Part shown: positions 8,139 through 19,870 of the stretch, one piece after another | Numbering within the stretch: the stretch's first letter is position 1 | Layout of the letters: each line of letters starts with the position of its first letter | Assembly (NCBI GenBank): GCA_023091665.1 | Contig: JALJCQ010000011.1 | Span: forward strand, 2,170,001-2,234,000 | Length of the DNA: 64,000 bases | Reading direction: 5' to 3' | Source of the DNA: Pythium myriotylum | Lineage: Eukaryota; Oomycota; Peronosporomycetes; Pythiales; Pythiaceae | Position numbers and translations under genes: made by a program | Notes under the pieces: model-generated | The model's database searches: none | Told to the model about the DNA's origin: nothing | Seen by the model: only the letters and a program-made list of their open reading frames with translations

Positions 8139-10622
8139 ATGCTCGACCACGCGTCCGCGCCAACGCCGTCGTCGCCTCAAGCTCCGGACGCTCCGGACGC
8201 TCCCTCTAAAAACCGCCTCCAGGAGCATGGACATGGAGATGGCCAAGGCGACGGAGATGTGACCATGGCGGCGCCGCCCGTCGACGCCGCGGCGTTCCGC
8301 GCGGCGCTGCGCGCGGGCGACGAAGTGGACGTCTGGTGCGCGCGCAGCCGCCAGTGGCTGCCGGCCAAGGTCGAGGCGCTGGCCGAGGGCGTCGCGCGCG
8401 TGCACTTTATGGGCTGGAACAAGAACTCGGACGAGGACGTGGACGCCGAGAGCGCCGAGCGCCTCGCGCCGCGCGGCTCGCGCGCGCCCGACGGCTGGGC
8501 CGCCATCGACGCCAAGCACCTCAAGGCGCGGCTCGCGCGCGAGAAGAAGCTCCAGGACCGACTGGCGCAATGGCAAGCCGCTCCAGAGCCACGCGCCGAG
8601 CCGACAAGTACGATGAGTGAAGAAGCGTTCGTCGAGGGCGGCGCGACGCGCTCGGGGCGGCGCGTGACCAAGCGCGTGGCCGCGCTGCCGCCGCCGCGCC
8701 GCAAGCCCGCGAAGCAGGCCAAGCCGGCCAAGAAGTCGGCCGAGGAGCTCGCGCGCGAGCTGCAGGAGGACCAGCTCTGCGGCATCTGCGGCGAGTACGA
8801 GGACGAGGCGCTCACGGACATGGTGCTCTGCGACGGCGGGTGCCTCAACAGCTACCACTTCTCGTGTCTCGGGCTCGACGAGGCGCCCGAGGACGGCGAG
8901 TGGCTCTGCGAGCAGTGCCGCACGGACGAGCAGCAGTGCTTTGCCTGCGGCGTCAACGCGACGATCGGCGAGAAAGGCGGCGTCTTCCGCTGCGGCGTCG
9001 CGACCTGCGGCAAGTTTTACCACCAGCGCTGCGTCGACGCCAACAAACACTTTGCGCGCCTGGGCAAAGCCAAGAGCGAGGCCTCGGACGGCGAGCCGAG
9101 CGAGCATGACCGCGGCTTCCGGTGCCCACGCCACGTCTGCGCCGTCTGCGAAAACACCAAGAAAGCCGACCTCATGCAGTGCCTCAAGTGCCCCGAGGCC
9201 TACCACCCGCACTGCGTGCCGCCCAGCGCGCGCTACAACAACCTCGGACTGCTCTGCTACCGCCACAAGAGCGACCAGCTCCCACGCATCCCGCTCTCCT
9301 ATCTACAGGACCGCAACTTTGACAGCGTCGTGGTCGACTCGAACCTGCGGCTGCCAGCTCTTTTCCTGCCCAAGGAAGAGCCCCACGAAGACGACAAGAA
9401 CGACTGCCACCACTTTCGCCTCCGGCTCGGCGTCATGGAGGACGTCAAGAAGATCCCGCCGTCCTTCCGCACGCTCACGAGGAATATCTACACGTTCAAA
9501 CAGGTCAAAGAGTCGCTCGAGGACGTGCCCGAGTGCGTCTGCAAGAAAACGTGCGGAGACGACTGCATCAACCGCCTCAGCTTCACCGAGTGCTTCGGCC
9601 CGGCGCCGTCCGACGGAATCGTGCCGCTCAAGGCGGCCGAACGCAAGATCAAAGAGTCCAACTGTCGCCTGGGCGAGCAGTGCGGCAACCGCGCGCTGCA
9701 CCAACGGACATACCCGAAGTTTGAGGTCTTCCACACGGTCGAGAAAGGCTGGGGACTTAAAGTGCTCGAGCCCGTGAAAGCTGGGCAGCTGGTGATCGAG
9801 TACGTCGGTGAAGTGGTCAACGAAGAAGAAAAAGACCGGCGCCTCGCGGAGCACGCTCGCCTGAACCCGGAGGACAAGAACATGTACATTATGGAATTGA
9901 GCAAAGGCGTCTACATTGACGCGCGCCACAAGGGCAGCGTCTCGCGCTTTATCAACCACTCCTGCGACCCCAACTGTCGCTTGCTCAAGTGGAACGTGAA
10001 AGGCGTGAATCGGATCGCGATCACGGCCGTGAAAGACATCGCCGTGGGTGAAGAGCTGTCGTACGACTACCAATTCCACACGAGCCAGGCCCTCGAGTGG
10101 CGATGCTACTGCAAGGCCAAGAACTGCCGAGGCACGATGGCCCCGGAGAAGCTGAACCTCGGCGGCGAACAGACAATAACGAAGAAGCTCACCAAGAAGG
10201 AGCTCGCCAAGAAGATGAAGCGCGCGATGGCCCTGGAGAAGGTGAGCCTGAGAAAGGATGAGCGCGAGACAGCGCGGCGACTGAGTCTGACGGCGCCGAT
10301 TGCTCGCACAATTGCTCGCACGGGTCCAGCGGCGCGTGAACTGTTATGGGCGCGATCGACGCACGTGTTCTTGTCTCGCAACGCTGTGCGAGGCTTTAAT
10401 TTTTTGGGTCGACGCCATCAGATGGACAAGCGAATTCGACAGGTGATCGCATCGCGACCGGTAGAGCAGAGCGTCAAGGCCGAGGACAGCACGTCCACTG
10501 CAAGCACAGAAGAAGAGTCAGTTCCTGCACAAAGCGGTGTGCGGTTGAAGGTGGTATCGAAACATCCTCTGAGCCCGTCGAAAAACGAACCGGAGAGCGA
10601 AGAGAATGGCGTGCTCGCCTGA
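8139..10622 (+). CDS. PHD-SET histone methyltransferase (NSD/ASH1 type, probable H3K36)
   Basis: 827 residues from the ATG at 8139; the frame upstream is open but has no earlier ATG, and 8265 is a fallback start. In order: a Tudor/chromo-barrel-like segment (VDVWCARSRQWLPAKVE); three PHD-type zinc modules (LCGICGEYEDEAL..., CFACGVNATIG..., CAVCENTKKADLM...); an AWS Cys cluster (CVCKKTCGDDC..., CRLGEQCGNRA); a SET domain with GWGLKVLEP, YVGEVVNEEE, RFINHSCDPNC and the catalytic YDYQF; and a post-SET zinc motif (CYCKAKNCRG). PHD + AWS + SET + post-SET is the order seen in NSD/ASH1-family H3K36 methyltransferases. The basic C-terminal tail is poorly conserved. The gene is intronless and nuclear. 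It faces H1, probably by chance. Confidence 0.9.
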   Translation: MLDHASAPTPSSPQAPDAPDAPSKNRLQEHGHGDGQGDGDVTMAAPPVDAAAFRAALRAGDEVDVWCARSRQWLPAKVEALAEGVARVHFMGWNKNSDEDVDAESAERLAPRGSRAPDGWAAIDAKHLKARLAREKKLQDRLAQWQAAPEPRAEPTSTMSEEAFVEGGATRSGRRVTKRVAALPPPRRKPAKQAKPAKKSAEELARELQEDQLCGICGEYEDEALTDMVLCDGGCLNSYHFSCLGLDEAPEDGEWLCEQCRTDEQQCFACGVNATIGEKGGVFRCGVATCGKFYHQRCVDANKHFARLGKAKSEASDGEPSEHDRGFRCPRHVCAVCENTKKADLMQCLKCPEAYHPHCVPPSARYNNLGLLCYRHKSDQLPRIPLSYLQDRNFDSVVVDSNLRLPALFLPKEEPHEDDKNDCHHFRLRLGVMEDVKKIPPSFRTLTRNIYTFKQVKESLEDVPECVCKKTCGDDCINRLSFTECFGPAPSDGIVPLKAAERKIKESNCRLGEQCGNRALHQRTYPKFEVFHTVEKGWGLKVLEPVKAGQLVIEYVGEVVNEEEKDRRLAEHARLNPEDKNMYIMELSKGVYIDARHKGSVSRFINHSCDPNCRLLKWNVKGVNRIAITAVKDIAVGEELSYDYQFHTSQALEWRCYCKAKNCRGTMAPEKLNLGGEQTITKKLTKKELAKKMKRAMALEKVSLRKDERETARRLSLTAPIARTIARTGPAARELLWARSTHVFLSRNAVRGFNFLGRRHQMDKRIRQVIASRPVEQSVKAEDSTSTASTEEESVPAQSGVRLKVVSKHPLSPSKNEPESEENGVLA

Positions 10623-10725
10623 GCTGGAGATGAGGGAAGAAGTTGACATTTTGATATGCACGCAATGCTCATCTCACTAGAAGTTGAAATCAAAAATGGA
10701 ATTGAGTCTTGTTCGTTGATATCAT

Positions 10726-13154
10726 CTATAGCTTGAGCCATGATGGTTTCTTCGCAGACTTTGGCTTGGACTCGCCACCAGCCGATCGCTTCTGAGCAGC
10801 TTCGGCAGCTGATTTCATCGCAGCCTTTGCCTTGGCAGCCTCGGCTTCGTCTAGTTTAGATCATGAAGGATTGTTAGTTGCGATGGTAGAAGGTAGTCCG
10901 CTAGCATCGTACCGAGAGGAATCGAGTTCGGGTAGGCAGGTGTTGCCTGGTCGTCGGAGTTCTTCGAATCCGGTTCATCCGGTGTCAACTGTTCACACTG
11001 AAGTTAGACAGAGTGCCTCAAAGTTGAGGCTCGTTGGCTTACCAAGTCTTGGCGAAGATACCAGCCCTTCAACTCAGGGGACTGAGCTGGGGACGGCGGA
11101 GCCTCGATCCACGACAGGTACGTGTGTGCGGCAGGCACAAGTCCGAGGTCGGAGAGCGTATTTTCTGGCGCGAGCTTTTGCAGTGGCGGGGACACGTACA
11201 GATAAAATGACGCGGTCGCCGAGATCCGAGAGCCCAGAGACTCGCGGATGTGCGTGATAACATCAGCGACCGTCTCCATCGGATGGAACGCAGCCTGCAA
11301 CACGACTGGGGAAACCAGAACGGAGGGTAAATCCCAGGATCTCTTACAGTTTACTTGATCGCATACCTCGGTCGGGGAATTGGATGCGGATGAGTGCTTG
11401 CTGGAAAATCTTCTTGCGCTTGAGTTCGTCGAGTTCCCGCATTGCCTGGGTGCGGAAGTTCTAGTGAACCAAGCCAATTAACTGCGGTACTAAGTGCAAC
11501 TGTCAAGCCCAGCGTCTGCTACAAACCTGAGCCTTCTCCATCTCCAAGCGTCGGGCTTTCATACTCGCGATGACCAACGAGCTGTCTCCACGGGCATCAT
11601 CGGCGCTACTCATATCGACGTCCTGTTGTCCGACAGTGCTGCTTGGTGCCTGTTGTCCAGGGAACACGATTGTGGTATTGCGCGGAGGCTTTTCGATACG
11701 CTGTAGTATTTCCTCTTGTTTCGTCTTGAGATTATCGACAAGGACCTCCGTGGCACTCGGACCTCGCGGCTGCGCTTGCAAACGAGTAATGATCGGCTTG
11801 AACGCATCGAAGGACTCGTCCACGGGGACTGGCAGCACGACTTGAGGACGCTCTGCGGGGTCGATGTTAAGATCGTCCGCTTCCACATTCAAGACCTTCA
11901 ATGCTTTCTCCAGTGCAGGCTTTGCTTCCTCGACAGAGGTAAGTCGCAGAGTCTGGGTCTCGTCGTCGAGTGCGAACCCGACAGACACCAAGAACTCGAC
12001 ACCGCCTTTGTGCTTGCCGACATTGCGGTGGAACGCTGCGTTGGACACGCGGATCGATCGTAATTTCTCGTTTTCCGGGTTCGAGAGGATGTTCGTGACA
12101 ATCTTCATGAGCGTGGTCACCGCTGTGCGAGCCACCGCATCGAAGCAGCTATCGCGCAGCAGCTGAAGAGCGTCGTAACTGCTCAGGAGCTGTACAGGCG
12201 CTGCGCTCAGCGGTTCGGCTTGCGCCATTTCCACGTCCTCACTCTTCGACTCCACTGCGACTGGTGCCGCTCGAGCGGGAGGTGGCACTGGTGCGATAGG
12301 TTGAGATTGCGTTGGCGGAGCACTCTGCTTCTCCTCTTCTTCCGTCGGCTGAGAGTAATCCTTTGGCGATGCTGATGTGCTAGCAGCAGAAACAGTCTTT
12401 TCTGGTGCACGCGAAGTAGTCGGTAGCGGAGATGGCTGAGCTGCTGGCGCTGCGACGCCAGACGAAGGCGATGCGCGTGTCATGCGGAACATGGCCGAAC
12501 CGCTCACGATCCCCAACTCTGCAATCCCAATCATCTATCGTCAGTCTCAATTTCAGAAGCTCCAACTCAACCAGACTCCACCTTGTAGCGTCGTGGTAGC
12601 AAAGGCGCTGAACGGGATCTCGCGCTGCATGTAAGTCAGCGAGAACTGTCTCCGCACAAGTCTCGAAATCAGTTCTCATGCCTTCAAGCCGTCAACCCAG
12701 GTTCTTCCCAGCACGCACCTCTTGCTCCGCGGCTACTGGAAGTTGCTGCAGCGTCGTGAGCAGCTGCTCGAGCGTCGAGTCGCTCGCGAACGCCTGCTGC
12801 ACGCGTTTGCCGTCGGTCAACTGCACCGCGACGCGCACTTGCTGCGCCGCGCCGCCGCCGCCGCCGCCCGCCGTCTCGCGCAGCTCGAGCGCCGCGTTGT
12901 TGGAGATGCCCGTCAGTCGGAACGGGATCGAGAGGTCGACCGCGCGGCCGCGGTGCAGCAGCTCAAACTGCGCGGCGGCGTCGAGTCGGAAGAGTTCGCG
13001 CGCCGACTCGACGACCTGGAACTGCGTCGCCAGTGGGTCAATTTTCACGGGAAAACCACGAGACAAGAGCGCGAGCGCAGCACGTTACCATGGTCATGCC
13101 CGGCGACACGCGCACGCGCTTGGACTGGTTCTGGAACTCGATGTTCAGCGCCAT
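10726..13154 (-). CDS. ASPSCR1: TUG/ASPL-type UBX protein with an added PUB domain (p97/CDC48 cofactor)
   Basis: Eight exons by my model: 13154-13089, 13021-12719, 12645-12582, 12518-11527, 11460-11367, 11305-11043, 10997-10913 and 10850-10726. All phases agree, giving 663 residues. Residues 1-85 form the TUG ubiquitin-like domain (IEFQNQSKRVRV, LTGISNNAALELRE). A second ubiquitin-like unit crosses exons 2-4 (YMQREIPFSAFATTTLQELG). A PUB domain follows at about 256-330 (DALQLLRDSCFDAV, NVGKHKGGVEFLVSVGF). Then come KRKKIFQQALIRIQFPDR and a UBX domain (about 490-580), and the protein ends in SWLKL, as TUG proteins do. TUG/ASPL proteins bind and disassemble the p97/CDC48 hexamer; PUB domains bind the p97 C-terminus. 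The PUB insertion is unusual for this family. Confidence 0.85.
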
Positions 13155-13386
13155 CCTCGCGGCTTGGTCGGTGGAGATAGAAGACCCGAGATCGGGTTGA
13201 CCTGCTCAAGAGATCTAGATTCCAAGTACGGTAATACCGGTTTATAAGCAGGTTTATATCAGATAAAAACGTGAAATCTCTTCAAGAGAAAGATTTAGAA
13301 GTTTGTTGGAGAAGCTCAGGATTTTCTTCTGGCCTGCTCCGTCGAGAATGGAGCCTCCTATTACCCTCTAGCCCTCGCGAGCCTGC

Positions 13387-16300
13387 TTATTTGCGGTAGT
13401 GGAAACGGATGTAGGGCAGCTCGAGGTCCTCATCGTCTGCGTCGGTCGCGCAGATCTCGAGGATGAGGTACTTGAGGTTGGGGTCGATGGGCTTTTTGGT
13501 CACGGTGGCCACGAGCTCCGACATCTTCATGGCCATGCGCTCTTTCGACCGCGACTTCTGTGAGTACATGGCGTACAGGATCGTCGCGCCGTATGAGAGC
13601 ATCGAGATCTCGCAGTCGTACTCGCTGCTGAAGTGGTCCAGGAACTGACGCAGCGTCACGTCACCAATGTCCACATCAATGCGGTCCCAGGCCGTCCACT
13701 TGTACTCCTCGCCCTTGAGTTTGGTCGTCGTCGTCTTTGGCGCGATTGGCTCCGAGAACGCGAATAGCGGCAGTGCGAGGTTCACAAACCCGTTCTTGTA
13801 GTTGTCCAGCGGCTTGTCCTGGAACACCTTGAGGAATTCAAAGCACACGAGGCCTGTGACGAGTGCCGTCGTGGTCGCGATCGCCGGGATGATCTTGCCC
13901 GCGATGAATCGGGAGCGGTGCATGTCCGCCTCCGGGATCTTGTAGTTGCGGGCTCGCAAGTTGGACGTGGCCACAATAACCTCCATATGGGAGTCGTCAT
14001 CCTTGTCAAACTCGATGGGATCCATTCGGTAGCCATTCAACGATTCGGGCAACGGAAGTTGGCCCAGGATGTAGTCACACTGTTCGTCCGTGTTCATACG
14101 AGGCGTCTCCTCCTTCATCTCGGCCTCCGACGCAGCGATCTTCACGCCTTCCTTCGGCACAAACTCCGGAACAGTAATACTGCTCACGACCTGAGCGATG
14201 TATGCGCGATCTCGGTTTCCCGGCAGGCCGTAGTTCTTCGCACGAGCGTTCGCCACGGAGACGACAAAATCCAAGTGGACTGGGTCGTCCAGCGAGAACT
14301 TGACCGGCGTCGGTGGTCGCTTTGGTCCGGACCAGAAAGGCGTGCCTGACGTCGTCACCTAGTTCACGTGTCCACATGTAAGCAGAGCGAATAAACACAA
14401 GAGAGATGAGCTAAACACCATACCTGATCCAGTGGGAAGTTGTGAAGGAGCTGCTTGATCTGGTTGCTGAAGAGATCCTCGAACTTGAGTCGCGCCCAGC
14501 TGACACACTCGTCGAACGACTGTGGGCGCCCATCGACCAGAGACTGCTTCAGGCGCTCAAGCGTCTCGAGCTTAGTGTTCTGCTGCTCGTTCAGCTGCTT
14601 GATGAAGTTCCCGCCAGCGAGATACTGGTTCGCATCGGAAGGTGCCTGGAAAAACTCGCCCTCGAACCAGTCTCGAGCCCACTGCAGTGTGTGCTCGATC
14701 GCGTTCGGGAAGTTCTTCAACGTACAGATTGGGATGCTCTTCTCCGGCGGGTCACGCGAGGCACCGTAGTTTTCTGTCTTGTGGGGAACGACGATCTGCG
14801 TGTTACCTTTTGTACCCAACGTGCCAGATTCGAGCATGGGAAGTCCGTAGAACAAACAGCGCTGGTCCATGTACAAGCGAGCCTCAACGTTGTCGAGTGC
14901 GGTACACACAATCGACAACGACTCGAAGAAGTCATCGTTGAACTGCGCCTCAGTCTCGGTGCCAACACGTGAGACGTACGACGTCACGTTGACTTCCGGG
15001 TTCATATCTTTGATGGCGCGACCAGCAACTGATGACTTGGGCTGCTGAACGTCCTTTGAGCGGAAGAGGAACTGGCGGTTCAAGTTTGACTTCTCGATCG
15101 TGTCCATGTCAGTGATGTGGATGACGCCTCCTTCGCCGCACGATACGCCCATCATAGCCCAGTTTTTGAGCATTTCACAACCAATGGCGCCGGCTCCCAC
15201 AAGGAACATGCTCAACTTCTTCAGCTTTTCTTGAATCGATCGTCCAAACACTACGACTTGTCCGTCATAGCGGTTGCCAAGAGGTTCAAACTCATTGGTG
15301 TTGCCCGACGCAACAGCCTCAGGCAGACTCTCCACCGCATCGAAGTAGAAGAACTGCTGGATAGGAGTGAACTTGCCACTGCACGCCTTCAGAGCTTCCT
15401 GCCCGACGATGCCGCCGAGGAATGCGGCCATGGGAGAAATCACACCAGAAGCGCCCGAGGCCAAGGCCTTGATCACGTTCTTCGACTCGTCTGTTTCGAT
15501 GTGGTCAATACTATACTGTCCATTCGCGGCCGCTGTCTTGTTGATCTCGACAGCAAGCTGGTAAACAGCCTCTCCTTCTCCTGTACTGCCTGGCTTTGGG
15601 AATCGGCCACCGTTCTTCTCCTTGAACGCGTCCAACGCCTGGAATGCGATGTGGAGAAGCTCCGGTCGGTTGATCTTGGCAAAGTCGCTGATAAGGAACT
15701 CGCCGGGCGACGCGATCGCCTCGCTCAGCGGCTTGAACTTTACAGTCAGCGGCTGCTTGACTTGCGTCACGTAGCCTCCTGTGGAGGACTGTCCGGCCAA
15801 GAAGCGGTTCTTGTCTTCTTCGTCCTTGATGTCAATAGTAAACGTAAACGGTCCCGTGACCGTGACGGGGCGGGCCTCGCACTCGTTGAGGAACGGGAAG
15901 CCCGTAATCTCACGGAAGGTAACGTAGTCACCCGTCTCAAGTTGATGACGTGCCTCATCGTGGACGGTGACGAGCGGAGGGATCGTGTTGGACACGGACG
16001 AGATCATGCAAGTGATGGGCTGCTCACCGTCACGGTCTGCAACCACGAACTCAGGACCAAAGTCGCAGAAGACCGAGCCGAAGACGCCGTGTGCGTCCGC
16101 CTTGATGAATCCGATCGAGTGCTTGTGGCAAATGCTGTCGAGTCGGAGTGCTTCGCTGTAGGACGAGTTCACGAGCACAACGACGCGGAAGCCCAGCAAA
16201 AACTCCTCGGTGATCGCGCCCGAGTGCGTGTGCACAGGCACGTACGGGTTCAGCTCGGCGAGCTTCTGCAGCGAGCGCTCGGCACGCGGGTGGCCAATGT

Positions 16301-16631
16301 CGCTCTCGGTCAAGTAGAACTGCGCGGACAAGTCGAGATACGTCGTGGGCGTGTCGTCGTGGAGCGTGACGCTCTTGACGCCGGCGAGAATAATGTTCTT
16401 GGCGATTTCAACGCCCAGGCCGTTGAGCCCGACGATGAGCACGTTCGACGCGCCCATTCGGAGCTGCGCCTCGTGGCCCATGACATAGAGCTGGCGGCTG
16501 TAGAGACTCTCGTCGATCTGCGGGCCCGTCTGGTCCACCTCCATGGCGTTGTCCGTCACAGTCACGCGGTTCTGCACGTCGTCGGCCGTGGCGTTGACGT
16601 CGCCCACGGTCACAGACTTGGTCGGGCTCAT
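13387..16631 (-). CDS. UBA1: Ubiquitin-activating enzyme E1
   Basis: Two exons (16631-14424 and 14358-13387; 65-nt intron, GTATGG...CTAG) give 1059 residues, the normal length for UBA1. Visible features: the inactive and active adenylation halves (LIVGLNGLGVEIAKN; FLVGAGAIGCEMLKN), YSRQLYVMGHEAQ near the N-terminus, the catalytic cysteine Cys636 in PICTLKNFP, and the C-terminal ubiquitin-fold domain ending LPYIRFHYRK. It activates ubiquitin with ATP and loads it on E2 enzymes. The start is the ATG at 16631 (MSPTKSV); an upstream in-frame GTG is not a credible start. CCAAT boxes lie about 250 bp upstream. Confidence 0.97.
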
Positions 16632-16880
16632 TGGCTGGGTTGACACTGCTGGGAAAGAAAAGGATCGGCCGCCTTTCTCAAGGGATCCGCTGGTTCATAG
16701 AAAAAGCAGGCGACGCCAAGTCAACAACTCGCTCTGAGAACTGCGCACGGCGGACGCTCACGCGGCGCGCGGAAGGAGAGCAGAGAGCGACTCACCTGCC
16801 GTTGGCGTCGCTCGGATTCCTTCGAGATTGATCGAATTGGGAGGGAGCCTCGATCCAAAACCCATCAGGCGCCTTTATGG

Positions 16881-16916
16881 CCAATGAACAGTGCGCAATA
16901 AATATTATTGGCCAAT
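16881..16916 (-). promoter_or_regulatory. CCAAT boxes upstream of the E1 gene
   Basis: CCAAT occurs at 16881 and 16912, the second inside the palindrome ATTGGCCAAT (16907-16916). The spacing is 31 bp, close to that in the histone promoters. It could serve the E1 gene (about 250 bp away). Confidence 0.4.
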
Positions 16917-17100
16917 CAGTGAGAAGGCGTTATACAGGGTATCAACATGGTCAAAAGGGGTGATACAACCCCATGAGTCACCTGTAAAGAGCCATGACAG
17001 AAACGACAGAGAGCATTGGATCGAACTAAATGGGTACATTTTGGCCATATTCGATTGGTTGTTAATCGAACCTCAAGAGATCACCAAAGTTGCAGTTTTC

Positions 17101-18711
17101 TCATGCCGCGACCTTCTCGGCATCCGAGACCTCGAGCGCGTCCTTGAGCTCCGGGTTATGGCTCGTCAGACGCTCTACTGTCGACTCGCGCTCGGCGTCC
17201 TCGTCTGTCGTCTCACCGACCCACTCAGCCACGATGCGGCACACGACCGTGTCGCACATGACATTGACCGTCGTGCTCATGCGGTCGGTGAGCCAGTCGC
17301 ACGCGACAATGTACGAGAGCGTGGGCGGGATCGGAACGCTCGGGAAGACGCTGCTCCAGATGGTCATGATCAGCACGATGCCTGCGGCTGGCACGGGTCC
17401 AGCACCGACTGCGCCGATCGTCGATGCGATGACCACGAGGAAGTACTCAGTCGTGCCGATCAAATGACCCAGACCAGCCGCCTCCGCCATAAAGAATGTT
17501 CCAATGGGGAGACCGATACCACCGCCGTCCATACCAATGGTCGCGCCAAGTGTCATCACGAATCGCGTGAGGCTGCGAGAGATTTTCCTCGTTTGGTCAA
17601 TGCAGTCGATCACAATAGGCAGCGTGGCCATGGACGACGCGCAACCAAAGGCGAAGATCTGCGCGCGCGCCATCGCGAAGAGCCACTTGTATGGGTTGAT
17701 ACTGCGGATGAAGAGCTTGAGAAGGATCGGGTATGTGACGTAAGTGTGGAAAAAGTAGCCGCAGAACTTGGCCAAGATGTAGTATGACACGCTCGACACC
17801 AGAACACCAAGGTCCTCCTGCTCCGAGATGGCAGACGACATCAACGACACGATGGCAACCGGTGTACAGCTGATGACCCACATGACCATGGTTGACAGAA
17901 CCGTGTTGATATCACGGAAGAAATCGGCTACGCCGGAGTGACGAGGCAGGCGAGAGATGGCAATGCCGAAGGGGATGGCGAACATGATGATGGAGAGGAT
18001 TGTGCCGTTGGCGAAAGCCGTGGTAATGTTGCTTGGGACGATCGTTTGGAGCTGGCTCTGAATTGCTTGAGACAGAGTACGTTTTGTGTATCCCGTGCTG
18101 GCCTTCGCGAAGTATCCGTTGATGTCGGTGGCAATAAACTTGGAAGAGTTGGAGAAGGCTGAGCTGGCGTTATGGACTGCGTCAAAGGCACAGGTGATCG
18201 TGCCGTTGACTTGTGTAAGGTAGTATCCCGGGCCGTCACACTGAAAGGCGAGAGTAGCCACTTTGACCGATTCCTGAACTTTGGAAACCCGGAAAGATGG
18301 ACGGAAGATCGAGACCCAGACTGCACCTTCCAGCGAACTGAGGACTGTGGTCGTCAAGTACAAGCAGATCGTGCGCCAACCAGCACTCGATGCCTTGCCA
18401 GCTTCGATCATATCCACCATACCGCCGATAAGACTCGTGAACACCAACGGCGACACAAGACACTTGACGGCATTGATGAAGAGGGTACCAGGGATTCCGA
18501 TCCACGATACGACGGTAGCCGACGGCTTTGCCTTCTGGATGAAGTAGCCAAGCAAAATGCCGAGCACAGCACCGGCGAGAATACCCTGGACACCTAAGTA
18601 CCATCGTTTGAGCTTGCTGCCGATGGACTCGGGTCCGGGCAGATTCGGCTCCTTGGTCTCGTTGGGTGTGAGAGCCACTGAGTAGGTCTGCTGAGGACTC
18701 ACGGGGGGCAT
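17101..18711 (-). CDS. SLC1-family (DAACS) cation-coupled transporter, paralogue 1
   Basis: 536 residues from the ATG at 18711, with about eight membrane segments plus two re-entrant hairpins. Family signatures: KCLVSPLVFTSLIGG (TM3), GCASSMATLP (hairpin 1), ATIGMDGGGIGLP (TM7), VGAGPVPAAG (hairpin 2) and CDWLTDRMSTTVNVMCD (TM8). A long extracellular loop after TM4 has two cysteines and several N-glycosylation sequons. The family moves acidic or neutral amino acids with Na+ or H+. Here the arginine that binds the acidic side chain (Arg397 in archaeal GltPh) is Ser, and NMDGT is GMDGG, so the substrate may not be glutamate or aspartate. Central DNA is identical to paralogue 4. Confidence 0.93.
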   Translation of the reverse strand: MPPVSPQQTYSVALTPNETKEPNLPGPESIGSKLKRWYLGVQGILAGAVLGILLGYFIQKAKPSATVVSWIGIPGTLFINAVKCLVSPLVFTSLIGGMVDMIEAGKASSAGWRTICLYLTTTVLSSLEGAVWVSIFRPSFRVSKVQESVKVATLAFQCDGPGYYLTQVNGTITCAFDAVHNASSAFSNSSKFIATDINGYFAKASTGYTKRTLSQAIQSQLQTIVPSNITTAFANGTILSIIMFAIPFGIAISRLPRHSGVADFFRDINTVLSTMVMWVISCTPVAIVSLMSSAISEQEDLGVLVSSVSYYILAKFCGYFFHTYVTYPILLKLFIRSINPYKWLFAMARAQIFAFGCASSMATLPIVIDCIDQTRKISRSLTRFVMTLGATIGMDGGGIGLPIGTFFMAEAAGLGHLIGTTEYFLVVIASTIGAVGAGPVPAAGIVLIMTIWSSVFPSVPIPPTLSYIVACDWLTDRMSTTVNVMCDTVVCRIVAEWVGETTDEDAERESTVERLTSHNPELKDALEVSDAEKVAA

Positions 18712-18726
18712 TGTTCCGACGTAGCA

Positions 18727-18741
18727 GATTGAAGAATGGGG
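18727..18741 (-). promoter_or_regulatory. INR-FPR-like core promoter, SLC1 paralogue 1
   Basis: The minus strand reads CCCCATTCTTCAATCT, matching CATTYYNCAWTTT-like oomycete initiators, 16-30 bp upstream of the ATG. Paralogues 2 and 3 have equivalent sites. Confidence 0.55.
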
Positions 18742-19833
18742 AAAACGCAGGTCGAGTCAAGATTGGCGACCGCGACAGGCACTGGTGGAGGGTCTAACGT
18801 CAACATTTGGATCCAAGCCAGATGCGCTAGGACGAATGAACGGTCCTCGAAAGACTGCAAAAAGCCATGGGGTAAAGGATTCATGATTCGTCTCAGAGGT
18901 GTAATGGTCGGTGCAGTAGTACAACCGCCCGGTCCCCCGTACTTTGTGAATGACGAAAACCTACACCATCTAGCTCCGTAATACACGGGATAGTACTTGT
19001 ACCTGCTCAGCTGTCGTAAGGAGTTCGTGTATCTCTGAGGATCGGCAGCCGGTCGATTCATTTGCGCAATCGCACAGCGCAGTCGCCCCGTCAATCCCCA
19101 TCTATTACAATCGTTGACTGACATTTTGGTAGTGAGGACCATCATACAGTGTACCACGGGTTCTCACGAAGATCTAATGCCGCAACTCCCCCATTGTGCT
19201 CCTTCTCTTCTTCGTGGGGAGGGCGAGAGAGTGAAAGACAAGCTCGTGTATTGCTCAGTTTTCCGAGCTGGTGGGAAGGTCAAAATCGCTGCTAAGAAAT
19301 AGCACCTGCAGAAATGTCTGAATGGGAAACTCATTACGGAACTGGAGATGGAGCTAGGTCATCAGTCGAATCGACTGAGCGGATGTTTACATGGCGAGAA
19401 CCTAGTTCCCGACGTGGCCGACATAGAGCATGACGTGTTCGCTTGCGGAGGTTTGATTTGCCTGTGCGGGTACGTTTCGAATTCTCGAGTTGCAGCCTCG
19501 TCTCTCGGCCTGTCCATCCGGCTGTGAATGACTCTTTGCAGTCGACGGCGACGCTGAGTAACGACGCGTTTTGGTTGGCTGGCGCGCCGAACATGGGTGC
19601 TTTTCACCGATCTTTGTCCAGCGAGTAAACTCGTCAGATCTACACAAGGTCAGCCGGGTCGATTATGCCGAGAAAGGACTAGTTAGTCAAGCAAGCAGCA
19701 TTGGCCTCGACTTTTGACAAAAAGAACGAGAACTCACAACGACAGTGCCCATCTGAACTACTGTAGTGCACTGAAGAATTCGTTTGGACGAGACTCTCAG
19801 CAAAAGGTCTAGACTCACCTACGCTGTCTCGGT
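18742..19833. other. Divergent intergenic region between SLC1 paralogues 1 and 2
   Basis: About 1.1 kb separates the two divergently transcribed transporter genes. I find no coding region, RNA gene or clear repeat. It should contain the upstream regulatory regions of both. Confidence 0.4.
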
Positions 19834-19849
19834 GGTCATTTCTCAATCT
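19834..19849 (+). promoter_or_regulatory. INR-FPR-like core promoter, SLC1 paralogue 2
   Basis: GGTCATTTCTCAATCT, a near match to the oomycete initiator plus flanking element, 22 bp upstream of the ATG at 19871. Confidence 0.6.
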
Positions 19850-19870
19850 ACTCGGCCACGCTCGTCTTCA

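Noticed and set aside
12511..12534. Start of the UBX protein at the ATG near 12534 (MIGIAEL)
   Set aside because: That ATG lies in a predicted intron; splicing 12582 to 12518 restores the TUG-like TTLQELG sequence in phase.
15117..16643. 508-codon plus-strand frame opposite the E1 gene
   Set aside because: Antisense to conserved UBA1 coding sequence; the composition is typical of a shadow frame.
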